From an uncultured Opitutales bacterium (GTDB lineage Bacteria; Verrucomicrobiota; Verrucomicrobiia; Opitutales; Intestinicryptomonadaceae), in assembly GCA_900547395.1 (NCBI GenBank), contig URGP01000014.1, positions 1 through 58,844 of the forward strand: DNA of 58,844 bases. Direction: 5' to 3'. The number at the start of each line of letters is the position of its first letter. Position 1 is the first letter of the stretch. Below the pieces are notes generated by a model. The model saw nothing but the letters and a program-made list of their open reading frames with translations, ran no database searches and had not been told where the DNA came from. A program made the position numbers and the translations under genes. Positions 46,078 to 55,373 of this stretch are shown in pieces.

Positions 46078-46419
46078 TTAACCGATTGCATCGCGTCCCG
46101 TTTCCCTTGTTCTTACGCGAATACATTCTTCGATGTTTAATATGAAAATTTTTCCGTCTCCTATGTGGTCGGTTTTCGCCCCTTTTATGATGGCGTCAAC
46201 CGTTTGATCGAGGAACTCGTCGTTTACTGCGATTTCAAGGCGGACTTTTTTGAGAAGATTTACTTCCCTTTCGCTTCCGCGGTAATTTTCGCTGTATCCC
46301 TTCTGCCTTCCGCAGCCGAGAGCGTTAGTTACGGAGAGCCTGAACACTTCGCTCTTGACGAGTTCTTCCTTTACGTCGCCAAGCTGTTCGGGCTTGATGT
46401 ATGCTATTATTAGTTTCAT
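46078..46419 (-). CDS. glnK: P-II nitrogen regulatory protein lacking the Tyr51 modification site
   Basis: 113 aa, full P-II fold ([13 protein letters not shown]-loop [18 protein letters not shown]-loop region [12 protein letters not shown]). In enterobacterial GlnB and GlnK the uridylylated residue is Tyr51 (YRGAEY); here position 51 is Arg (YRGSER), while Tyr46 is kept. Uridylylation as in proteobacteria is thus unlikely, and signalling would rest on ATP/ADP and 2-oxoglutarate. First gene of the glnK-amtB-glnN operon with a sigma-54 promoter. Confidence 0.95.
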   Translation of the reverse strand: MKLIIAYIKPEQLGDVKEELVKSEVFRLSVTNALGCGRQKGYSENYRGSEREVNLLKKVRLEIAVNDEFLDQTVDAIIKGAKTDHIGDGKIFILNIEECIRVRTRETGRDAIG

Positions 46420-46448
46420 CTCTTTTTACAGGGTTGATAACTTTTTGT

Positions 46449-46464
46449 AGCACAAACCGTACCA
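46449..46464 (-). promoter_or_regulatory. Sigma-54 promoter of glnK-amtB-glnN
   Basis: On the minus strand TGGTACGGTTTGTGCT matches the -24/-12 consensus TGGCACG-N4-TTGCW, with GG and GC at the obligatory spacing. The transcription start would be near 46438, about 19 nt before the glnK ATG. Confidence 0.75.
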
Positions 46465-46612
46465 ATAACTGCAATTATGTATTTAAAATTTGTAAAATTG
46501 CCAAAAATCGGCGTTGCCCGCCCTTTATAAACACAAGATTTTTTAATTTTTGAAAAAATTTTTTCAGAAATACAAAAATCAATTTGTTGCAAAAATGTAT
46601 TCCTTGGCACAA

Positions 46613-46655
46613 ACAAATTTGTAGTTTTTTCATTTTTGGTACTGACAAATTTGTC
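46613..46655. promoter_or_regulatory. Pair of palindromic enhancer-like sites
   Basis: ACAAATTTGT (46613-46622) and GACAAATTTGTC (46644-46655) have centres 32 bp apart, close to three helical turns. They lie about 130-185 bp from both divergent sigma-54 promoters, as upstream activator sites do. A further AT palindrome (TGAAAAAATTTTTTCA, 46551-46566) may bend the DNA. Confidence 0.6.
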
Positions 46656-46764
46656 GGTTGCGTTTTTGTATTGATTGCCCAAATCCAAAATGCACAAAAA
46701 TGTATGTCTGCAAGACGTTTGTTTTCAATATGTTGCGTGTAAAATTTTGTATTTTTTTAAAAGT

Positions 46765-46780
46765 TGGCATAAAATCTGCT
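46765..46780 (+). promoter_or_regulatory. Sigma-54 promoter of gltB-gltD
   Basis: TGGCATAAAATCTGCT matches the -24/-12 consensus with GG (46766-46767) and GC (46778-46779) correctly spaced. Transcription would start near 46791, 15 nt before the gltB ATG. Confidence 0.75.
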
Positions 46781-46805
46781 ACAAAAAAGTAGAAACTTTC
46801 AAAAT

Positions 46806-49800
46806 ATGCAAAGAGCAATGAAAACTAATTATCCACAACAACAAGGGTTGTATGATCCCCAAAACGAGCATGACGCCTGTGGCGTCGGCATGATTGTCGA
46901 TATAAACGGCAAGGCGAGTCATAAAATAGTTTTGGACGGCATAAAAATCCTCGACCGCCTCCTGCATCGCGGCGCAGTCGGCGCGGACTCGCAAACGGGC
47001 GACGGGGCGGGAATACTTACGCAGATTCCCGACGGGTTTTTCAGAAAAACATTGAATTTCAAACTTCCGAACGCGGGTGAATACGCCGTGATGATGGCTT
47101 TTCTTCCGCAAGAAGAATCCGACGCCGAAAAGTGCAGGGATATAATAAGGCAATGCGCGCATGCGGAAGGCTTTGAGGTTTTGGGAAGCAGAGATGTAAA
47201 CCCCGACAAGTCCGCAATAGGCGGGCTTGCGCTTGAAACCTGCCCGCGCATAGAACAGTTCTTTTTCTCGAACAAGGGGCTTTTGCAGGAAGAGCTTGAA
47301 CGCGCCTTGTATCTCTTGCGCAGGGTGATTGAAAACCGCGCGGAATCGGAACTCGGAGTGCGCGACGATTTTTATATATGCTCTCTTTCTTCTCGCACCA
47401 TTGTTTACAAGGGGCTTTTGAACGCTCCACAGTTAAAGAAATTCTATCCCGATTTGAGCGACGAAAATTTTGAGAGCGCGATAGCGTTAATCCACCAGCG
47501 TTATTCCACAAACACGTTTCCTTCATGGCCGCTTGCCCAGCCTTTCAGGTATCTGGCGCATAACGGGGAAATCAATACCCTGCGCGGCAACATAAACCAG
47601 ATGCGTATGCGCGAGGAGCATTTTGAAAGCCCGCTTTTCGGCGGGGAAATCAAGAAGCTGTTGCCGATAATCCGCCCGCGCCAAAGCGACTCCGCAAGCC
47701 TTGACAACGCTGTCGAATTTTACCACGAAGCGGGCAGGGGTCTTGCCCACACAATGCTTATGCTAGTTCCGCAGGCATGGGGAAAGAGCTTCCACATAAG
47801 CAAGGACATTCAGGGATTTTTCGAGTACCATTCGGGCGTAAGCGAGCCTTGGGACGGGCCCGCCGCGCTGGCTTTCACAAACGGCATAACGGCAGGCGCG
47901 CTTCTCGACCGCAACGGTTTGCGCCCCGCAAGGTACGCAATAACAAAAAGCGGCTTGTTTGTTCTCGCTTCCGAAACAGGCGTTTTGGATATACCCGCCT
48001 CCGAAATCGCGAACAAGGGCAGGCTTCGCCCGGGTGAAATTATTTATATCGACACCCAAAAACACCGCATCATGCGCGATACGGAAATCAAGACAATTCT
48101 TGCCCGCGCAAAGCCGTACCGCCGCTGGGTTCAGGAAAACAGGATAACCCTCCCGGGCATTTTTGAATCTTCCGACACTCCGTCCGTGGGGGCCGACTTG
48201 ATTTTGCGCCAAAAAATGTTCGGCTATTCGCGCGAAGACATCGACCTCATTTTAAAGCCGATGGCACTCGACGCAAAAGAGCCGATAGGCTCTATGGGCA
48301 ACGACGCCGCCTTGTCCGTGCTTTCGGAAAAGCCCCAGCTTCTTTACGACTATTTCAAGCAGCTTTTTGCGCAGGTCACAAATCCGCCGATAGACCCGAT
48401 TAGGGAAAAGCTTGTGATGAGCCTTATGACGTATATCGGCAACTGCGGCAATTCCCTTGTCGAAACGCCGCGCCTTGCGCACCTTTTGAAGTTGCCGTGC
48501 CCCATACTCACAAACCACGACATCGCCTGCATACGCTCCTCCAAAATCCCGACTTTCCAGTCGGCGACGATAAAGGCGCAGTTCTCGGCGCAGTCGGGGG
48601 AAAAGGGGCTTGCAAGCGCGCTTGAAAGCTTGTGCGACGAAGCAGAAAAGCTTGTGCGCGAAGGGAAGACCGTGATTATTTTAAGCGACAAGAACTTGTC
48701 TTACGGCTATGCGCCAATCCCGATGCTTTTGGCGGTTTCGGCGGTAAATTTGAGGCTTGTCAGAAAGAGTTTGAGGTATGCCGCGGGCATTGTCGCCGAA
48801 ACAGGGGAAGCGCGGGAAATAATGCACTTCGCGCTTCTTTTGGGATACGGTGCGACAGCCATAAACCCGTATCTTGCAATCGAAACCATTGCGGATATGT
48901 CGGAAGGCGGAATCCTTGAAGGCATTGACGGCGCAAGAGCAGTTGAAAATTATATCGAGGCGATAAAGAAGGGGCTTTTGAAGATAATGTCCAAGATGGG
49001 CATTTCCACTTTGAGAAGCTACCGTCAGGCGCAAATTTTTGAGGCGGTCGGGCTTTCCAAGGAATTTATCGACAAGTATTTTGAAGCGACATCTTCCCGA
49101 ATCGGCGGGATAGGAATTGCGGAAGTCGCGCATGAAGCCCTCGAAAGATACCATGGCGCATTCTATCCGAAAATCGGAGAAGAGGAGCTTTTGGACAATT
49201 TCGGCAAGTACAAGTTCAGGCGCGGCGGCGAAAACCATCTCTGGACTCCGCAGACGATTTCTCTTTTGCAAAGAGCCGTCAGAAACAACGATAAGAACGC
49301 CTATCTTGAATATTCTTCGCTAATAAATAACCAAGCGCAAAAGCTCTGCACTCTGCGCGGGCTTTTCAAGTTCAAGGGCGCATCTCCGGTGCCGCTTTCG
49401 GAAGTTGAAAGCGTTGAAAGCATTGTAAGGCGTTTTGTCAGCGGCGCAATGAGCTTTGGCGCGCTTTCGCCCGAAGCCCACGAAACAATCGCTATTGCCA
49501 TGAACCGAATGGGGGCTATGAGCAACTGCGGCGAGGGCGGCGAGGACGAAAGCCGAAACGGCACCGAAAAGGCGAGCGCAATCAGGCAGATTGCAAGCGG
49601 GCGTTTCGGCGTCACAGCCTCTTATTTGGCGAACGCAAAGGAAATTCAAATAAAAATCGCGCAGGGCGCAAAGCCCGGCGAAGGCGGGCAGCTCCCTGGC
49701 TACAAGGTAAATTCGGCGATAGCTAAAATCCGCCATTCAATACCCGGTGTGACGCTGATTTCTCCGCCGCCGCACCACGACATTTATTCGATTGAGGACT

Positions 49801-51278
49801 TGGCGGAGCTTATTTACGACTTGCGCAACTCAAACGAAAACGCACGCATTTCCGTAAAGCTTGTTTCCGAAGTGGGCGTCGGAACTGTCGCGGCGGGTGT
49901 CGCAAAGGCAAAGGCGGACATGGTGCTTATAAGCGGGCATGACGGCGGAACGGGCGCGTCTCCCCTTACTTCAATAAAGTATGCGGGCGCGCCTTGGGAG
50001 CTTGGGCTTGCCGAAACCCACCAGACTCTTTGCCTTAACGGTTTAAGAGGCAGGATAAAAGTCCAGGTTGACGGGCAGATAAAGACGGGCAGGGACGTTG
50101 TTGTCGGCGCGCTTTTGGGCGCGGAAGAATTCGGTTTTGCCACTGCCATATTGGTTTCGATAGGTTGCGTGATGATGCGCGTATGCCACAAGAACTGCTG
50201 TCCCGTCGGGGTTGCGACGCAGGACGAAGAGCTGCGCAAGAAGTTTAAGGGCGCGCCTGAGCATGTGGTAAATTATTTGCGTTTTGTCGCGGAAGAAGCG
50301 AGGGAAATACTTGCGTCTTTGGGCTTGCGCTCAATCGACGAAGCCGTTGGCAGAAGCGATTTGTTGGACAAGGACGAGGCTCTTGACTTTTGGAAGTCGA
50401 AGAATTTGGACTTTTCAAGCGTCTTCAAGCCTGCCGTTTCCAATTCAGAACGCTTCTGCAAGGAAATTGCGCCGCGCGAACTGCCGAACGCTTATGACAA
50501 AAAGCTTGTAAAGTATTTTGAAAATTCCATTTCAAACGCGGAATCTCTCAGCGGAGATTTTGAAATCCACAACTTCGATAGAAGCGTGGGCGCGATGCTT
50601 TCTAACCACGTAGCAAAAAAGTGGGGCGACCGCGGACTGCAAAACGGAACGATAACCGCGAACTTCAAGGGATGCGCGGGGCAGAGTTTCGGCGCATTCT
50701 TGTGCGGAGGCATAAGGTTTAACCTTGAAGGAGACGCAAACGACTTTATCGGCAAGAGCCTTTCAGGTGGCGAAATCGTTATCCGCGCTCCCCGCGAGCT
50801 TAGAGAAGACGCAGGCGTCAACGTGATTGCAGGCAACGTCATAGGCTATGGGGCAACATCTGGCAAGATATACCTAAACGGCATTGTCGGCGAGCGTTTT
50901 GCAATCAGAAACAGCGGGGCGGTTTTGGTTTGCGAAGGTTCGGGCGATCACTGTTGCGAATATATGACAGGCGGCAGGGTGGTCGTGCTTGGAAACACGG
51001 GCTTTAACTTTGCAGCCGGCATGACGGGAGGGCTTGCTTATGTTTTGGATTTGAACGGCGAATTTGACAGAAGATGCAATTTGGAAAGCGTCGATCTTGA
51101 AAGCATTCCGGAAAATTCTGAAAGCGAAAGCGAATTGCGCTCTATAATCGAAGACTACCATTCAAGCACGGACAGCAAGGTTGCGGGGGAAATTCTGTCT
51201 TCCTGGTCTGAATTTTTGCCGAAATTCGTAAAGGTGTTCCCGATTGATTACAGAAACGCAATGGAGCGCAAGTCTTAA
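46806..51278 (+). CDS. gltB: Glutamate synthase large subunit
   Basis: Transfers the amide of glutamine to 2-oxoglutarate. 1490 aa in the usual order: an N-terminal Ntn amidotransferase with the nucleophile Cys25 after a short propeptide (EHDACGVGM), a central domain, the FMN/Fe-S synthase barrel (GEGGEDESRNG; SGHDGGTGASPL; CHKNCCPVGVAT Fe-S cysteines) and the C-terminal beta-helix (GGIRFNLEGDANDF). An alternative start is the in-frame ATG at 46818. It has a sigma-54 promoter and is followed at 16 nt by gltD. Confidence 0.97.
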   Translation: MQRAMKTNYPQQQGLYDPQNEHDACGVGMIVDINGKASHKIVLDGIKILDRLLHRGAVGADSQTGDGAGILTQIPDGFFRKTLNFKLPNAGEYAVMMAFLPQEESDAEKCRDIIRQCAHAEGFEVLGSRDVNPDKSAIGGLALETCPRIEQFFFSNKGLLQEELERALYLLRRVIENRAESELGVRDDFYICSLSSRTIVYKGLLNAPQLKKFYPDLSDENFESAIALIHQRYSTNTFPSWPLAQPFRYLAHNGEINTLRGNINQMRMREEHFESPLFGGEIKKLLPIIRPRQSDSASLDNAVEFYHEAGRGLAHTMLMLVPQAWGKSFHISKDIQGFFEYHSGVSEPWDGPAALAFTNGITAGALLDRNGLRPARYAITKSGLFVLASETGVLDIPASEIANKGRLRPGEIIYIDTQKHRIMRDTEIKTILARAKPYRRWVQENRITLPGIFESSDTPSVGADLILRQKMFGYSREDIDLILKPMALDAKEPIGSMGNDAALSVLSEKPQLLYDYFKQLFAQVTNPPIDPIREKLVMSLMTYIGNCGNSLVETPRLAHLLKLPCPILTNHDIACIRSSKIPTFQSATIKAQFSAQSGEKGLASALESLCDEAEKLVREGKTVIILSDKNLSYGYAPIPMLLAVSAVNLRLVRKSLRYAAGIVAETGEAREIMHFALLLGYGATAINPYLAIETIADMSEGGILEGIDGARAVENYIEAIKKGLLKIMSKMGISTLRSYRQAQIFEAVGLSKEFIDKYFEATSSRIGGIGIAEVAHEALERYHGAFYPKIGEEELLDNFGKYKFRRGGENHLWTPQTISLLQRAVRNNDKNAYLEYSSLINNQAQKLCTLRGLFKFKGASPVPLSEVESVESIVRRFVSGAMSFGALSPEAHETIAIAMNRMGAMSNCGEGGEDESRNGTEKASAIRQIASGRFGVTASYLANAKEIQIKIAQGAKPGEGGQLPGYKVNSAIAKIRHSIPGVTLISPPPHHDIYSIEDLAELIYDLRNSNENARISVKLVSEVGVGTVAAGVAKAKADMVLISGHDGGTGASPLTSIKYAGAPWELGLAETHQTLCLNGLRGRIKVQVDGQIKTGRDVVVGALLGAEEFGFATAILVSIGCVMMRVCHKNCCPVGVATQDEELRKKFKGAPEHVVNYLRFVAEEAREILASLGLRSIDEAVGRSDLLDKDEALDFWKSKNLDFSSVFKPAVSNSERFCKEIAPRELPNAYDKKLVKYFENSISNAESLSGDFEIHNFDRSVGAMLSNHVAKKWGDRGLQNGTITANFKGCAGQSFGAFLCGGIRFNLEGDANDFIGKSLSGGEIVIRAPRELREDAGVNVIAGNVIGYGATSGKIYLNGIVGERFAIRNSGAVLVCEGSGDHCCEYMTGGRVVVLGNTGFNFAAGMTGGLAYVLDLNGEFDRRCNLESVDLESIPENSESESELRSIIEDYHSSTDSKVAGEILSSWSEFLPKFVKVFPIDYRNAMERKS

Positions 51279-51294
51279 TGCGAAAGGAAAAGTT

Positions 51295-52710
51295 ATGTTG
51301 AAGGATTTTTTGCAAATTCCGCGCCGAAACCCGCAGTACCGCGCGGGGCGTACGGAGGACTTTAAGGACGTCGAAATTCGTCCGAGCCGCGAGATTGTGG
51401 CGGAGCAATCCAAACGCTGCATGGGTTGCGGAATTGCATTTTGCAACGCCTACGGCTGTCCGCTTGGCAATTCCATTCCCGAATTTAACGCGGCAGTGTG
51501 CGGCGGCAGAATGGAGTACGCGTATAAAATTCTCTCTATCACTTCTCCTTTCCCCGAATTTACGTCGCGCGTATGCCCCGCGCTTTGCGAGGCAGCATGT
51601 TGCGCGGGTTTGCCGTCCGAGCCTACCACAATCAAGCAGATTGAATATGAAATAATCGAAAGCGCGTTTAATGACGGACTTGTGAAACCGCATTCAAGCG
51701 CGTTTCATAGCGGCAGGCGCGTTGCGGTAATCGGTTCGGGTCCTGCGGGGCTTGCCTGTGCCGATAAACTCTGCTCTTTGGGGCATGAAGTCTGCGTATT
51801 TGAAAAAAGGCACCGCGCGGGCGGGCTTTTGAGGTACGGCATACCGAATTTCAAGCTTGAAAAAAGCGTCATCGACCGCCGCATTGCTCTCATGTGCGAA
51901 GCAGGCATTACTTTTGAATATGACGTTGATGTCGGCTCCGATGTCTCCCTTGATTTTTTGAAGCGCAAGTTTGACGCTGTCGCCCTCTGCATCGGGGCAG
52001 AAGAGCCGAGAGATTTGAAGATAAAAGGCAGGGAGTTTGGCGGCATACATTTTGCCCTCGAATTTTTAAATTCGCAGGCCCGATTTTTGTCGGGCGAAAG
52101 CGATAGCCTGAAAATTTCCGCAAAAGACAAAAATGTGCTTATCATCGGTGGTGGAGACACGGGAAGCGACTGTTTGGGAACGGCAATCAGGCAGGGTGCA
52201 AAAAGCGTCGTCCAAATTGAAATAATGCCGGAGCCTCCGAGTTCGAGGGATTCTTCTACGCCGTGGCCCATGTGGGAGTATAAAAAACGCACTTCGAGCA
52301 GCCATTTGGAAGGCGGCAGCAGAATGTGGAGCGTCGGCAGTTCTGAATTTTCAGGCGAAAACGGCATGGTTTGCGCCCTGAAAGCCAAGAGACTGAAATG
52401 GACTTTTGAAAACGGAAGACCCAAGACGTTTGAAGAAATCGAGGGGTCTGATTTTGAAATAAAGGCGGAACTCGTGCTTCTTTGCATGGGATTTACGGGA
52501 GTAAAGCGCGGCGGGCTTGTCGAAGATTCGGGCGCGGAGCTTTCCCCGCGCGGCGTTTTAAAGGTTTCTTCGGATTTTCAGACTTCGATTGGGGGCGTGT
52601 TTGCCTGCGGAGACGCGGCAAGCGGCGCGTCTTTGGTGGTTAGGGCGATAGCTTCCGGAAGAAATCTTGCGGAAAATATTGACAAATTTTTCAAGACAAA
52701 CGTAAAATAA
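51295..52710 (+). CDS. gltD: Glutamate synthase small subunit
   Basis: Supplies electrons from NAD(P)H to GltB. 471 aa. ATG 51295 has AAAGGA upstream; a longer frame from 51244 overlaps gltB and is rejected. The N-terminal Fe-S domain has CMGCGIAFC and CPLGNSIP plus [10 protein letters not shown]. Two Rossmann folds follow, for FAD ([15 protein letters not shown]) and NAD(P)H ([14 protein letters not shown]), and the C-terminal [17 protein letters not shown] closes the FAD site. Confidence 0.97.
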   Translation: MLKDFLQIPRRNPQYRAGRTEDFKDVEIRPSREIVAEQSKRCMGCGIAFCNAYGCPLGNSIPEFNAAVCGGRMEYAYKILSITSPFPEFTSRVCPALCEAACCAGLPSEPTTIKQIEYEIIESAFNDGLVKPHSSAFHSGRRVAVIGSGPAGLACADKLCSLGHEVCVFEKRHRAGGLLRYGIPNFKLEKSVIDRRIALMCEAGITFEYDVDVGSDVSLDFLKRKFDAVALCIGAEEPRDLKIKGREFGGIHFALEFLNSQARFLSGESDSLKISAKDKNVLIIGGGDTGSDCLGTAIRQGAKSVVQIEIMPEPPSSRDSSTPWPMWEYKKRTSSSHLEGGSRMWSVGSSEFSGENGMVCALKAKRLKWTFENGRPKTFEEIEGSDFEIKAELVLLCMGFTGVKRGGLVEDSGAELSPRGVLKVSSDFQTSIGGVFACGDAASGASLVVRAIASGRNLAENIDKFFKTNVK

Positions 52711-52723
52711 TTGTCCCAAGAGC

Positions 52724-54268
52724 ATGGATAATCTACATCAAAACATTGCGGTATTAAAAAAGATAAGCCATCTTATCGCAAAACACTCCCCCGTGTCGGA
52801 AATGATATCGAGGATGCTCGACATTCTTTATACCGAAATGGGTTTTCTGCGCGGAACAATCACTTTGCGCGAAGGCGACATGCTCGTAATAGAAGCTTCG
52901 CAGGGCTTGAATAAAAACGAAATAGAGCGCGGAACTTACCGCGTAGGGGAAGGCATTACGGGGCTTGTCGCAAAAGACGGAACACCGCGCGTCATAGCCG
53001 ACATTTCAAAGGAGAAATCTTTTCTAAACCGCACGGGTGCGCGCAGCGGCGAAAAGAATGTGGCGTTTATCTGCGTTCCCGTAATTTACGCCGACAACGT
53101 GATAGGCACGATTTCAATCGACAGAAAAGTCGATAAAAGCACCGATTTGGACGCCGATTTACATCTTCTTGAAATCATTGCCGACATCATGGCGGACGCG
53201 ATATACGTCTCGTACACGGAAGTCGAGGAGCGCAAGAAGCTGATTTCAGAAAACCGTCGCTTGCAGCTTGAGCTGGACAACCGCATGCGCCCCAACGAAA
53301 TTGTCGGCAACTGTTCGGGTATGAAGAACGTCTATTCCATGATATTTAAGGTGGCGTCTTCAAACGCGACGGTTTTGATAAGAGGGGAGTCGGGCACGGG
53401 CAAGGAACTTGTTGCGCGCGCGATACAGAAAAATTCGGTAAGGCAGGACAAGCCGTTTGTTTCGATAAACTGCGCCGCTTTGCCCGAAGGCCTTATCGAA
53501 AGCGAGCTTTTCGGGCATGAAAAGGGGGCTTTTACGGGCGCGATAAACAGAAAAATCGGGCTTGTGGAAGTGGCAGACACGGGCACTCTTTTCTTGGACG
53601 AAGTAGGGGACTTGCCGCTTCTTATGCAGTTGAAGCTTTTGCGCTTCATTCAGGAGCATTCCTATTACCGCGTCGGCGGCGGCGAAGAGCGGAAAGTTGA
53701 CGTCAGGATTATCGCCGCGACAAGCCGCAACTTGGAAGATATGATAAGGGAGGGAACTTTCAGGGAGGACTTGTATTACCGCCTGAACGTGTTTCCGATT
53801 TACATGCCCGCCCTGCGGAACAGGAAGTGCGACATAACCGTTCTTGCCGAGCATTTCCTGCAAAAGTACAATTTAATACACGGCAAAAACGTGGCAAGAA
53901 TTTCCACTCCCGCAATAAACATGCTGATGTCCTACTATTGGCCAGGCAATGTGCGCGAGCTTGAAAACTGCATGGAGTACGCTGTCTTGAATACTTCCGA
54001 CAACGTCATAAGCGGCTACAATCTGCCGCCTACATTGCAGACGGAAGCTTCATGCAAGTCTTCGGTGAGCGCGGATTTTGAGTCGGGGGATTTTGCCGAC
54101 TACGAAACTTTGGTCGGGAATTTTGAGCGCGAAATAATAATAAATGCCCTCAAAAAAACAAACGGCAACGCGACTGCCGCCGCGAAAGTATTGCAGGCGA
54201 CTCCGCGCATAATTTTATACAAAATAAAAAAACTCGGAATTGACACCCGTCTTTACAAGTCGTCGTAA
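52724..54268 (+). CDS. NifA-like sigma-54-dependent activator (GAF-AAA-FIS)
   Basis: 514 aa with a NifA layout: an N-terminal GAF sensor (about 20-165), an AAA+ sigma-54 interaction domain (about 195-430; Walker A GESGTGKE, the GAFTGA loop in HEKGAFTGA, Walker [21 protein letters not shown]) and a C-terminal Fis-type HTH ([20 protein letters not shown]). There is no receiver domain, so it is not NtrC proper. Sitting 14 nt after gltD, it probably activates the two divergent sigma-54 promoters at 46.4-46.8 kb, autoregulating its own operon. GAF of NifA binds 2-oxoglutarate in some species; here that is a guess. Confidence 0.93.
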   Translation: MDNLHQNIAVLKKISHLIAKHSPVSEMISRMLDILYTEMGFLRGTITLREGDMLVIEASQGLNKNEIERGTYRVGEGITGLVAKDGTPRVIADISKEKSFLNRTGARSGEKNVAFICVPVIYADNVIGTISIDRKVDKSTDLDADLHLLEIIADIMADAIYVSYTEVEERKKLISENRRLQLELDNRMRPNEIVGNCSGMKNVYSMIFKVASSNATVLIRGESGTGKELVARAIQKNSVRQDKPFVSINCAALPEGLIESELFGHEKGAFTGAINRKIGLVEVADTGTLFLDEVGDLPLLMQLKLLRFIQEHSYYRVGGGEERKVDVRIIAATSRNLEDMIREGTFREDLYYRLNVFPIYMPALRNRKCDITVLAEHFLQKYNLIHGKNVARISTPAINMLMSYYWPGNVRELENCMEYAVLNTSDNVISGYNLPPTLQTEASCKSSVSADFESGDFADYETLVGNFEREIIINALKKTNGNATAAAKVLQATPRIILYKIKKLGIDTRLYKSS

Positions 54269-54280
54269 GGCGGGTTTTTT
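54246..54280 (+). terminator. Terminator of the gltBD-activator operon
   Basis: CCCGTCTTTAC pairs (with a bulge and a G-U pair) with GTAAGGCGGG, followed by TTTTTT. The stem includes the activator's stop codon. Confidence 0.7.
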
Positions 54281-54301
54281 GAAATTTTAAACTTATAGAA
54301 A

Positions 54302-55372
54302 ATGAAAGACGCATATTTGGTTCTTGAAGACGGAAGCTGTTTTGAGGGAAAATCATTCGGCTTTGAAAAATCCGTTTTTGGCGAAGTTGTTTTCAATACG
54401 GCTATGACGGGCTATCCCGAAAGCCTCACAGACCCTTCCTACGAAGGTCAAATTATGGTTTTGACCTATCCTTTGATTGGAAATTACGGCGTTCCGTCCG
54501 CAGAGACTTGCCCTGACGGGCTTTCAAAATTTATGGAGAGCGGCAGGATACACGCCGAGGCTCTGGTCGTCGGCGATTACAGCGTTAATTACAGCCATTG
54601 GAACGCTGCTTTAAGTCTTTCCGACTGGCTTAAACAGGAAAAAATCGCGGGCATTTGCGGCGTTGACACGCGCGAGCTTACAAAGGTTTTGCGCGGAAGC
54701 GGAGTGATGCAGGGGCGGATTTTTATCGGAAAGCCCGAAAGCTTTTCACCTCAGACGGAGTACTCCGAAATCAATTTTGTCGATAAGGTTTCGTGCAGAG
54801 AGATTTTAAAATATAACGAGGGCGCGCCCAAGAAAGTTGTGCTGATAGATTGCGGCGTGAAGGAAAACATCATACGCTGTCTTTTGCGGCGCGGCGTTGA
54901 AATCGCGCGCGTTCCGTGGAATTACGATTTCAGCGGAATGGACTTTGACGGCGTTTTCATTTCAAACGGGCCCGGCAATCCCGACATGTGCTCCGAGGCC
55001 GTTCAGAACATCAAGCGGGCAATGGCAAAAGAAAAGCCGATATTCGGCATTTGCATGGGCAACCAGCTTCTTGCAAAGGCGGGGGGCGCGAAAGTGTACA
55101 AGCTCAAATACGGGCACAGAAGCCACAACCAGCCTGTCAGGATGCTCGGCACAAACCGCTGTTTCATAACAAGCCAAAACCACGGCTATGCGGTTGACAA
55201 TTCTTCTTTGGGCGATGACTGGGAGGTTTATTTTGAAAATATGAACGACGGCTCGAACGAGGGCATAAGGCACAAGACAAAGCCGTTCTTTTCGGTGCAG
55301 TTCCATCCCGAAGCCGCTTCGGGGCCCACGGATACTGAATTTCTTTTCGACGAATTTGTAAATTTATTGTAG
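54302..55372 (+). CDS. carA: Carbamoyl-phosphate synthase small subunit
   Basis: Glutaminase subunit. 356 aa: N-terminal CPSase small domain (LVLEDGSCFEGKSFG; FNTAMTGYPESLTDPSY) and a class I amidotransferase with the Cys in FGICMGNQLL and the His/Glu in VQFHPEAASGP. It lies 1 nt before carB. The adjacent glutamate synthase operon makes this a block of glutamine-using enzymes. Confidence 0.97.
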   Translation: MKDAYLVLEDGSCFEGKSFGFEKSVFGEVVFNTAMTGYPESLTDPSYEGQIMVLTYPLIGNYGVPSAETCPDGLSKFMESGRIHAEALVVGDYSVNYSHWNAALSLSDWLKQEKIAGICGVDTRELTKVLRGSGVMQGRIFIGKPESFSPQTEYSEINFVDKVSCREILKYNEGAPKKVVLIDCGVKENIIRCLLRRGVEIARVPWNYDFSGMDFDGVFISNGPGNPDMCSEAVQNIKRAMAKEKPIFGICMGNQLLAKAGGAKVYKLKYGHRSHNQPVRMLGTNRCFITSQNHGYAVDNSSLGDDWEVYFENMNDGSNEGIRHKTKPFFSVQFHPEAASGPTDTEFLFDEFVNLL

Positions 55373-55373
55373 G

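Noticed and set aside
46551..46566. Palindrome TGAAAAAATTTTTTCA as an activator site
   Set aside because: Pure A/T tracts make such palindromes by chance; it appears only once and does not match the ACAAATTTGT pair. It may bend DNA.
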